A stretch of 27,587 nt of DNA from JADFNO01 sp965369945. GTDB taxonomy: Bacteria; Planctomycetota; Phycisphaerae; Phycisphaerales; SM1A02. The stretch covers positions 1 to 27,587 of the forward strand of contig CBDUST010000020.1 in assembly GCA_965369945.1 (NCBI GenBank), given 5' to 3'. Of the stretch, positions 15,958 through 22,589 are shown one piece after another (within the stretch, counting starts at the first letter, position 1; each line of letters begins with the position of its first letter). The translations under genes were made by a program, and so were the position numbers. The notes beneath the pieces were generated by a model. That model did no database searches and was not told the DNA's origin. It saw only the letters and a list, made by a program, of their open reading frames with translations.

Positions 15958-16179
15958 TATATTGGACCTGCGATCGGAAAGCTTTTCGTCCTGCCCGGGG
16001 TTCGATCAATGAGAAGTTCCAGCGCGATATGGCCCGCGACCCTGCGATCGCGGTCGATAAAATGAACTGTAACGTGTTGTGAATCAAAAACTTACGTGTT
16101 TTCTTGGCTGATTGGGCCCGGATCGGGTATCGTGAGGGAAGCTACAGGCGAGGGGGTTCCGGGTCGATGGGAGCGAAAT

Positions 16180-16830
16180 ATGACCACCACCACACATCCG
16201 CTGGCGACTAGCGCGGACTACTTCGAGTCGATCTATGCCGAGGCCGAGGGTGATGCTTCGCGCATTCCCTGGGAGGACGGTCATGCCTCGGAAGCCTTGA
16301 TCAACTGGCTGAACAAAGCGGCCCCATCGATCGTTCGCTGCGGAGCGCGCGTAGCGGTCGCCGGCTGCGGGCTTGGGGATGATGCCCGGGCGCTGATCCA
16401 TCGCGGCTACGAGGTGACGGCTTTTGATTGCTCCGATACCGCTGTGCACTGGGCTCAGTCACTCGATCCGAGCAACGCGACTCAATACCTCTGTGCGAAT
16501 CTTTTTGATCCTCCGCAAAGGTGGCGGCATCGTTTTGATCTGGCGGTTGAAGTCAACAACCTTCAATCGTTGACCAAAGATATTCGACAGCAAGCTGTAG
16601 CCGCATTGGCGGACCTTCTCACGCCGCACGGGCGGCTGCTTGTGATCTGCCTCGGTGCGACGATGCCGACCGAGCTTGATGACGGCCCGCCGTGGCCGCT
16701 TACCGAAGCTGAGTTGCTCGAAGCGACCGAGTTGGCTGGACTGGTCTCGGACAGCCCGTTGTCCTCGTTCTATGACGACAACGACGATCCCTCGGTCTTG
16801 CAGTTCCGTGCGGTCTTCCGACGCGCCTAA
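16180..16830 (+). CDS. Class I SAM-dependent methyltransferase, TPMT-like
   Basis: I chose the ATG at 16180 (GGGAG 6-7 nt upstream; product begins MTTTTHPLATSADYFESIYA), giving 216 residues. Upstream in-frame codons are low-quality sequence. The SAM-binding motif I is VAVAGCGLGDDARALIHRGY, with the acidic FDCSD closing the next strand. The IPWEDGHASEAL segment near the N-terminus and the DLAVEVNNLQSL and DLLTPHGRLLVICLG strands fit the thiopurine/halide methyltransferase-like group. The acceptor is unknown. There is no signal peptide, so it is probably cytoplasmic. The 222-nt gap before it has a weak TTGGCT/TATCGT pair with 18-nt spacing that could be its promoter. Confidence 0.85.
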   Translation: MTTTTHPLATSADYFESIYAEAEGDASRIPWEDGHASEALINWLNKAAPSIVRCGARVAVAGCGLGDDARALIHRGYEVTAFDCSDTAVHWAQSLDPSNATQYLCANLFDPPQRWRHRFDLAVEVNNLQSLTKDIRQQAVAALADLLTPHGRLLVICLGATMPTELDDGPPWPLTEAELLEATELAGLVSDSPLSSFYDDNDDPSVLQFRAVFRRA

Positions 16831-16911
16831 GCAACCTCCAACATCCTTTTTCCACCAGACGAGTTTTTGACTGGTCGCGCTTGCCTGTTGCTTACGGCTA
16901 CACTGTGCCTT

Positions 16912-18132
16912 ATGGCCGTCCAATTCAAACAGGCGACCCTCCCGAACGGTTTGGAGATCACTGCCGAGATCGATCCGACCGCGCACACAGCCGCGATAGG
17001 TTTCTTTGTCAAGACCGGCGCGCGAGATGAAGACCCGGCTGTCATGGGCGTGAGCCATTTCCTCGAACACATGATGTTCAAAGGAACCGACTCGCGGACC
17101 GCTGAACAAGTCGATCAGGATTTCGACGACATCGGTGCGGATCACAATGCCTATACGTCCGGCGAGATGACGGTCTTTTACGCCCACGCGCTGCCGGAGC
17201 ATTTACCCCGAATAGGAGAGATCCTGGCAGACATTCTTCGGCCTGCGCTTCGACAGGAGGATTTTGACGACGAGAAGCCCGTAATTCTCGAAGAGATCGC
17301 GATGTACGAAGATCAGCCGTTCTGGGTTTTGTATGAGCGCGTTACCGAAGCGTATTTCCGCACGCACCCCTTGGCTCATCGTGTTCTTGGTACGCGCGAC
17401 ACCATCGAGCCGATGCAGTGCGATCAGATGCGAGCGTATTTCACGCAGCGCTACTCTGCGGACAATACCGTGGCTGCGATGGCGGGCAATCTCGACTTCG
17501 ACGCCATGGTCCAGCACATCGAGGCGCACTGCGGGCATTGGGAGCCGACCCAAACGGCTCGACGATATGACGCCATCGATTTCAAAGATGATGAGTTGAC
17601 GATTCGTTCAGCGAAAGTGAATCGTCACTACTGCATTATGCTCTCACCCGCTCCGGCACAACAAGATGATGAGCGCTATGCCGCGGCAATTCTAGCGCAG
17701 ATTCTTGGCGACGCTGAGGGATCGCGCCTGTATTGGGCGCTGGTCGAAACCGGATTGGCTGAGGAGGTCCGCGCCGAGTACGACGGTCACGATCAACTCG
17801 GACAGTTCGTTGTGTACTTCGTCTGTGATCCGGACGATGCCCATCGAGTCGAACAGATCACCTGCCAGCAGATCGAGGCGCTCGGCGACGCGATTACCGA
17901 GGATGATCTCGTTCGTGTTCGGAGCAAGATCGCTACCAGCGTTACGCTGCACGGGGAATTGCCGGCCGGTCGAATGCAGCGTCTGGGACGATTGTGGACT
18001 TATACCCCGGAGTATCGCTCGCTGGAGGAGGAGCTCCAGCGAATTGACGCAGTGACGCTCGATGAGCTGCGCGACGTGTATCAGAAGTATTGCTTTGCGC
18101 CCAGAGTCACCGGTCGAATGCAGCCGGAATAG
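16912..18132 (+). CDS. M16 family zinc metallopeptidase (processing peptidase-like)
   Basis: The 406-residue protein starts MAVQFKQATLPNGLEITAEI. Its inverted zinc motif HFLEH gives His49, Glu52 and His53, with the third ligand Glu127/128 in ILEEIAMYED. The GRMQRLGRLW segment and the inactive second M16 half (from about 180) follow. Single-chain members of this size resemble the mitochondrial processing peptidase beta subunit and bacterial PqqL/YmxG-like peptidases. No signal peptide is evident with this start; a TTG at 16867 would add 15 hydrophobic residues and could give one. The ATG has no ribosome-binding site but lies 7 nt after TACACT. The stop codon overlaps a composite inverted repeat. 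The substrate is unknown. Confidence 0.88.
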   Translation: MAVQFKQATLPNGLEITAEIDPTAHTAAIGFFVKTGARDEDPAVMGVSHFLEHMMFKGTDSRTAEQVDQDFDDIGADHNAYTSGEMTVFYAHALPEHLPRIGEILADILRPALRQEDFDDEKPVILEEIAMYEDQPFWVLYERVTEAYFRTHPLAHRVLGTRDTIEPMQCDQMRAYFTQRYSADNTVAAMAGNLDFDAMVQHIEAHCGHWEPTQTARRYDAIDFKDDELTIRSAKVNRHYCIMLSPAPAQQDDERYAAAILAQILGDAEGSRLYWALVETGLAEEVRAEYDGHDQLGQFVVYFVCDPDDAHRVEQITCQQIEALGDAITEDDLVRVRSKIATSVTLHGELPAGRMQRLGRLWTYTPEYRSLEEELQRIDAVTLDELRDVYQKYCFAPRVTGRMQPE

Positions 18133-18252
18133 GTTCTGTCCGATGGATCAAGAGAGTGCACTTCATTCTTGGTGGGACGGGCTTCCAGCCCGTCGTCTTC
18201 ACTCATAAAGACGGGCAAGATGCCCGTCCCACTATTCGTCAGACAGAACCTA
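18130..18252. repeat. Composite inverted repeat (REP/MITE-like) between convergent genes
   Basis: An outer 11-bp inverted repeat (TAGGTTCTGTC, 18130-18140, with GACAGAACCTA, 18242-18252) encloses an 11-bp repeat (GTGGGACGGGC, 18172-18182, with GCCCGTCCCAC, 18222-18232). The inner repeat itself holds two small hairpins (ACGGGC ttcca GCCCGT and ACGGGC aagat GCCCGT). Its translation contains GTGFQPV and DGQDARPT, peptides that recur in planctomycete genomes wherever this kind of repeat is read through. It sits between the convergent M16 and recO genes and its left end overlaps the M16 stop codon. Confidence 0.88.
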
Positions 18253-18268
18253 GAGCGCTATTTGATTT

Positions 18269-19015
18269 TCACACCGATGATCCTAAGTCGGGAAAGGCCC
18301 ACGACATCGCGCTGGGTTCGGCGCCGAGCATTTCCCGGATATAGGCCGCGAGTAGACGGTTGGCGCGATCGACAGCCGCATCATCTACGTTGTCGGTCGA
18401 CTCACCGCTTGCCACTAACTGAAGCAGCGCAATCGTTTCACGGCGAACACGCCAACGATCACCAGCTCCGGTATCCGCAACCACGCCTCCCGCTGCCGCC
18501 GAGAACGCAAGCGTGGAAGCGCTCTCTTCCAGCGGACGTCCCGTCTTGGCGTCTTGATCCAAGTGGGGCCGGTATCCAGTCTCACACAGGATCGACCACT
18601 GAAACTTCAGTAGTGTCACAGCGACTTGCTCCGAGTCCGCAAGCGCTATCAGTGATTCTCGAAACGCATCAAACAATTGTGGGTGTGGGTCATGCTCGCG
18701 GAGCATGTGATGGATGAGATCAGCCATATACACACCAGCGCGATTCGCCGCCAGCCGCTCTCGCAATGCCCGGAAGATTTCCACAAGATGCCACTCCGTG
18801 ATTGTGGCGAGATCTGTGCTGGGCTTGACGATGGCGATAACTTGACCGTAGGTAAGCAGATCGATCCCGCCGGAGAACTTGCTCTTAGAGCGCTTGGCTC
18901 CCTTAGCGATACCCCGTAGCACGCCGTGCTCGCGCGCAAACAGGCTTACCGTCTGAGATGTCTCGGAGTAGTCCCATCGGCGGATGCAAATCGCGCTGTC
19001 TGTGATGGTCGGCAT
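18269..19015 (-). CDS. recO: DNA repair protein RecO
   Basis: The 248-residue product loads RecA at gaps with RecR in the RecFOR recombination pathway. The N-terminal OB fold is clear: DSAICIRRWDYSETSQTVSLF, then HGVLRGIAKGAKRSKSKFSG and a strand LTYGQVIAIV. The helical C-terminal domain includes YMADLIHHMLREHDPHPQLF and LKFQWSILCETGYRPHLDQ. In many RecO proteins the region after GYRP carries four zinc-binding cysteines. Here only one cysteine remains, in CETGYRP, so the zinc site is absent, as in the enterobacterial form. It is divergent from parA across 77 nt and convergent with the M16 peptidase gene. Confidence 0.9.
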   Translation of the reverse strand: MPTITDSAICIRRWDYSETSQTVSLFAREHGVLRGIAKGAKRSKSKFSGGIDLLTYGQVIAIVKPSTDLATITEWHLVEIFRALRERLAANRAGVYMADLIHHMLREHDPHPQLFDAFRESLIALADSEQVAVTLLKFQWSILCETGYRPHLDQDAKTGRPLEESASTLAFSAAAGGVVADTGAGDRWRVRRETIALLQLVASGESTDNVDDAAVDRANRLLAAYIREMLGAEPSAMSWAFPDLGSSV

Positions 19016-19079
19016 CGGAGGGTTGGGCTGCGTACGGCGTTGGGATCGTGTTATGGTCGGGAACGGATTGGTCGGTCGA

Positions 19080-19085
19080 TATACT
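19080..19085 (+). promoter_or_regulatory. Possible -10 box for leaderless parA mRNA
   Basis: TATACT is followed by exactly 7 nt and then the parA ATG at 19093, the spacing seen in leaderless transcripts. There is no Shine-Dalgarno sequence upstream and no clear -35 box. Confidence 0.4.
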
Positions 19086-19092
19086 GATCACT

Positions 19093-20040
19093 ATGGCGGA
19101 CACCGCAAGCGCAGCCGGACATCATCTTCGCAGTGTGGCGGTGATGAACCAAAAAGGGGGCGTGGGCAAGACTACGACGGCGGTCAATCTCGGCGCGGCA
19201 ATGGCCGAGGCCGGGCGGCGCATCTGTCTTATTGATCTCGATCCGCAGGCTCATTTGACGTTGCACTTGGGTATCGATCACGAGCAGATCAAGCATACGA
19301 CATACGATCTGCTGGTCGATCCGGACTGTCCAGCGGCGCATTGTGTGGTCAGCGCTGCGGAGAATCTAGACGTCATCCCCGCTGAAGTTGATTTGGCGGC
19401 TGCGGAAATGGAGCTGGCGGGTCGAGTAGATCGTCAGCAGATTCTTACGCACAAGATTAGCCAGATCGCTGAATTGTATGACGCTGTACTGATCGACTGT
19501 CCGCCGAGCCTTGGATTGCTCACGCTCAATGCGCTGGCGTTGGCTAAGGAAGTGCTCGTGCCGTTACAGGCTCACTTTCTCGCGTTGCAAGGCGTTGGGA
19601 AGCTGCTCGAGACGATTCGGCTGGTCTGTCAATCGGTGAATCCCGATCTTCGCGTTGCGGGCATCGTCTTGTGTATGCACGAGAAGCAAACGTCGCTTGC
19701 CAAGGAAGTCGTCGCCGATCTGGAGGCATTCCTGGAGGCTGCGAAAACGCAAGATGTTCCCTGGCGGGATTGCCAAGTGCTTCATCCGCCGATTCGTCGA
19801 AATATCAAGCTTGCCGAAGCGCCCAGTTTCGGTGAAACGATTTTCACCTACGCCCCACGATGCGCCGGCGCCAACGATTACCGCAACTTAGCGCAGTCCC
19901 TCCTAGCGACTTGGGATGCGCAGATGGCAGCAGGCGATGCGGAGCAAAAGAGAGATGTGACGATCGAGGCGAAATGCCCAGAGACGAGACCGAAGCTAGT
20001 TTCCGCCCCCGCCCCCGGAATTGAAGACGCGGCTGAGTAA
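19093..20040 (+). CDS. parA: Chromosome partitioning ATPase ParA
   Basis: The 315-residue ATPase belongs to the Soj/ParA family, which forms ATP-dependent gradients on the nucleoid that move ParB-parS complexes. The deviant Walker A motif is QKGGVGKTT (20-28), with the signature Lys21. LIDLDPQAHLTLHLG follows as Walker A' (47-60), then DAVLIDCPPSLGLLTLNAL as Walker B. The family ending IRRNIKLAEAPSFGETIFTYAP is complete. About 45 C-terminal residues are extra and charged. I used ATG 19093; GTG 19048 and ATG 19144 are alternatives, and the last would remove the first strand. parB is about 12 kb away rather than adjacent. A VanZ-like membrane protein gene begins 1 nt after its stop. Confidence 0.93.
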   Translation: MADTASAAGHHLRSVAVMNQKGGVGKTTTAVNLGAAMAEAGRRICLIDLDPQAHLTLHLGIDHEQIKHTTYDLLVDPDCPAAHCVVSAAENLDVIPAEVDLAAAEMELAGRVDRQQILTHKISQIAELYDAVLIDCPPSLGLLTLNALALAKEVLVPLQAHFLALQGVGKLLETIRLVCQSVNPDLRVAGIVLCMHEKQTSLAKEVVADLEAFLEAAKTQDVPWRDCQVLHPPIRRNIKLAEAPSFGETIFTYAPRCAGANDYRNLAQSLLATWDAQMAAGDAEQKRDVTIEAKCPETRPKLVSAPAPGIEDAAE

Positions 20041-20041
20041 C

Positions 20042-21181
20042 GTGAATCCAGTTGGCGCTCAATACACGAATCGCCTGGCGAGACCGTGGCGCATCGCGTT
20101 TGTGTTGTACGCCAGTACCTTGACGGTCGCCACCCATTGGCCGCGACTCGATCTGACCGGGCCCGGTGGCGCGGAGGCGCCCGACAAACTGCTGCACCTT
20201 TTCGCGTTCGGCAGCTTGGCGTTCCTGCTGATCCAAACGCGCTGGCTGCGAAACGTCTGGACGGTTGGCGTTGTTGCACTGCTGTGGACCGTGCTTGATG
20301 AACTTACTCAATCGCTTCCGGTGTTGGGTCGTCAATGGTCGCTGGCAGACATGCTCGCCGGCCAACTCGGCGTCGCGCTCGTTGTCGCGTGGGTTTGGGC
20401 GATGCAGCCGATCGGCTCCGTCGCCAATCGAACACGGATTGCCCAGCAACACTTCCTACTGGCTGAGTTGTTCGGGAAGTTTCGATCGTGGATATTGGTT
20501 GGATCGGCAGCTTCCGCAGGTGCGATCGTGACCGGAGGAGTCATCGCGCTGGCGATGTTCTTCATCTTCACGCGCTACGGCGGCGAGAAACTCAGTAAGG
20601 TTCTTGTAGCAGCGATGGTTGGCGCCTTCGTAGGAATCCATGTGTCGCTGGCCGCGCTACTTACTTCTCGTGCAGCGAAGCGCATCGCGCAGCGCCCGTG
20701 CTTTAGATGTGGTTCATCATGCGAGGACGTTTTGTTCGATGAGGCCGGCCGAGGTCGTTGCTCGCGTTGTGATGCCTCGGTGCAACTGGGACAGTGGGTC
20801 GAGCCGATGCAGCTTCCGCTGACAGCGGCGCTGCGTGGAGGCGTACCTGCCGTTGCACTCGCAGGTGGACTCTTGGTCGTAGGCACAGCGCTGCTATTGC
20901 TCGTACTGCGACTGTCGCCGCAGCTTGCCTGGGCCGAGTCGCTTATTCGAATGTGGAACGACTTGCCGACTGATATGCGCGCCGCGGTTGATATCAGTGC
21001 GATTGCAATTATCCTGGCTATGAGCGTTCGGCTATACCGGTGGCGCCAAGCGAAACTGTACGATCGTCAACACGAACAGTGTTGCGCATGTGAACATGAT
21101 TTACGCGGCACCCCCATCACTCAGGGCGTCGGGCGCTGCCCCGAATGCGGCACGCCCTTCGTGCGCTTCGCACATGATTGA
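20042..21181 (+). CDS. VanZ-like membrane protein with two zinc-ribbon motifs
   Basis: The 379-residue protein opens with a VanZ-like part: DKLLHLFAFGSLAFLLIQTRW (48-68), helix NVWTVGVVALLWTVLDELTQ (71-90), then GRQWSLADMLAGQLGVALVV (96-115). VanZ proteins are membrane proteins named from the glycopeptide-resistance cluster; their function is poorly known. Further helices lie at about 150-175, 186-208, 266-290 and 315-330. A first zinc-ribbon-like motif has Cys220/223, Cys227 and Cys240/243. A second, CCACEHDLRGTPITQGVGRC plus PECG, has Cys347/350 and Cys366/369. The start is GTG 20042, right after the parA stop; TTG 20021 overlaps parA. The next gene has the same architecture, so the two are tandem paralogues. 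Function unknown. Confidence 0.78.
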   Translation: MNPVGAQYTNRLARPWRIAFVLYASTLTVATHWPRLDLTGPGGAEAPDKLLHLFAFGSLAFLLIQTRWLRNVWTVGVVALLWTVLDELTQSLPVLGRQWSLADMLAGQLGVALVVAWVWAMQPIGSVANRTRIAQQHFLLAELFGKFRSWILVGSAASAGAIVTGGVIALAMFFIFTRYGGEKLSKVLVAAMVGAFVGIHVSLAALLTSRAAKRIAQRPCFRCGSSCEDVLFDEAGRGRCSRCDASVQLGQWVEPMQLPLTAALRGGVPAVALAGGLLVVGTALLLLVLRLSPQLAWAESLIRMWNDLPTDMRAAVDISAIAIILAMSVRLYRWRQAKLYDRQHEQCCACEHDLRGTPITQGVGRCPECGTPFVRFAHD

Positions 21182-21321
21182 ATCAACGACCCTCCCCGTT
21201 TAGCGGGTGACGCGAAGCGTCCCCTCTTCGCAGGATCGAAACACGGAGGGCCACGAAGCGTCACGGAGAAGAAGAGGCGAGAATGTGATAAAGTTGTGGG
21301 GTGAGTGGTAGGAAGCCATCA
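21182..21321. repeat. Intergenic hairpins and dispersed repeat between the VanZ-like paralogues
   Basis: GACGC-GAA-GCGTC forms a tight hairpin at 21209-21221. At 21239-21281 the sequence AACACGGAGGGCCACGAAGC with CACGGAGAAGAAGAGGCGAG belongs to the AACACAGAGGCACAGAGAGC family. A diverged copy in the opposite orientation lies at 22519-22556. Confidence 0.55.
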
Positions 21322-22497
21322 ATGGAGGCAAAGGGGATCAAAATCGAGCGCAATCGGCGACTGCGTGTGTGGTTCATTGTCGGCGGCGCTCTGATCGCCC
21401 TTTCAATCATGTTGCGCTGGCCGACATATGCCGTCACAGTGCCTTCTCCGTCCTCTCCGCAGATTCTGTGGTCTTTGCTCGGAGCGCATGCGTGTATCTG
21501 GTTCCTTTGGTTTCGATGGAATCCTCTTCGAACGACAGTCGCTGCGATACTCGTCGCTGTTTCCTGGCCGGTGCTAGATCAATGCGTGGTCCTGTTGATG
21601 CGATATCCCCACGCTTCGCCGCTGGTTGAGATACCGGAGTTTGCGGCAAGTGAACTTGGGGTGTGGCTCGGGTGGTGGGCGTGTTGGTTCTTCCAACCCT
21701 ATGCCGGTATCGCTGAGAAGACTCGCCGAGCCTTCTGGCGGCACACAATCTTCCAAGCCTTGCGCAAAGGGACGAATTGGAATGGGATCCTCCTGCGGGT
21801 TGCGCCGTCGGTTGTTCTTAGCTCGGCAGGTCTGCTTCTCATGCCAGCTCTACTACGGATGGTCGTTGTCCGAGGCACAGGCGCCGGTCAGGTGTACTTT
21901 CCAATCGTTCCAACGGCGGGTTTCGTAATCCTCGGTGTAATCGGCGGTCTTTTGGGGTTGTTTGGCAGCGTACCGTATGTTGCGCGATGGATCGTCTTGA
22001 AGCGTTCGACAGAGTATGAGCAATCGAGGCCCTGCTTCAGATGTCAATCGCGGTGTAGCGACATTCCGTTCGATGCGACAGGATGGGGCACATGCGCTGG
22101 TTGTGGAACGCCCGTTCACGACGGCCAATGGATAGCGCCTCCGTGTGTGACGAGTACAAGCCGCGCTCATCGATCGCGATATCAGATTTCTGCGTTGAAG
22201 GCGATTGCAGCCGGCCTGCTGCCTCTAGCAGCCGGATACTTACTGGTGTCCCATTATTCCTCGCCGGCGGACCTCTTCTTCATTGGCTTTCTTCCCGCTT
22301 TGATTCTTTTCTATACTTCGATATGGCGCATTATGCGCATCGACCTTGCCCGTAGGTACGACCGCCAGCACATTGAATGTCGCGAATGCTGCTACGACTT
22401 GAAGGGCGCTCCGTTGGACAACGGCGTCGGCGTCTGTCCGGAGTGTGGCACACGGTTCGCGCGCATGCTCGAAGAGGAATGCCCCAAGGCCGATTAG
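21322..22497 (+). CDS. Membrane protein with two zinc-ribbon motifs, paralogue of the preceding gene
   Basis: I chose ATG 21322 (AGGAAG 7-8 nt upstream), giving 391 residues; GTG 21301 would add seven. It shares its whole layout with the preceding gene. A degenerate VanZ-like first half has helices at about 17-33, 70-95 and 107-125, with ASELGVWLGWW corresponding to the DMLAGQLGVAL strand of the neighbour. It has further helices, a motif with Cys238/241, Cys245 and Cys258/261 (PCFRCQSRCSDIPFDATGWG), and a C-terminal ribbon with Cys353/356 and Cys372/375. The common strings CFRC..C.D..FD..G.G.C..C and YDRQH.[EQ]C..C..DL+G show descent from one ancestor. The VanZ core motifs DKxxH and DELTQ are not preserved. 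Function unknown. Confidence 0.7.
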   Translation: MEAKGIKIERNRRLRVWFIVGGALIALSIMLRWPTYAVTVPSPSSPQILWSLLGAHACIWFLWFRWNPLRTTVAAILVAVSWPVLDQCVVLLMRYPHASPLVEIPEFAASELGVWLGWWACWFFQPYAGIAEKTRRAFWRHTIFQALRKGTNWNGILLRVAPSVVLSSAGLLLMPALLRMVVVRGTGAGQVYFPIVPTAGFVILGVIGGLLGLFGSVPYVARWIVLKRSTEYEQSRPCFRCQSRCSDIPFDATGWGTCAGCGTPVHDGQWIAPPCVTSTSRAHRSRYQISALKAIAAGLLPLAAGYLLVSHYSSPADLFFIGFLPALILFYTSIWRIMRIDLARRYDRQHIECRECCYDLKGAPLDNGVGVCPECGTRFARMLEEECPKAD

Positions 22498-22518
22498 AAC
22501 CATTCCTTTCCTAGCCCT

Positions 22519-22556
22519 TCTCTTTCCGCTCTGTGCTCTCTGTGCCTCTGTGTTGA
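22519..22556 (-). repeat. Dispersed repeat of the AACACAGAGGCACAGAG type
   Basis: On the minus strand this reads CTCAACACAGAGGCACAGAG followed by AGCACAGAGCGGAAAGAGAAG. Its translations, TEAQRAQSGKRR and RGTESTERKEKG, are typical of a repeat found throughout planctomycete genomes. It lies in the 71-nt space before murJ, very close to the murJ start. Confidence 0.7.
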
Positions 22557-22589
22557 GCCTCTCCCCACGTGGTCGATATGCTCCAGGGC

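Noticed and set aside
16012..16068. Small 18-codon ORF before the methyltransferase gene
   Set aside because: Too short, with no ribosome-binding site or recognisable peptide.
22565..22572. Second parS site
   Set aside because: CCACGTGG matches only the central 8 bp; the flanks are not TGTT/AACA.
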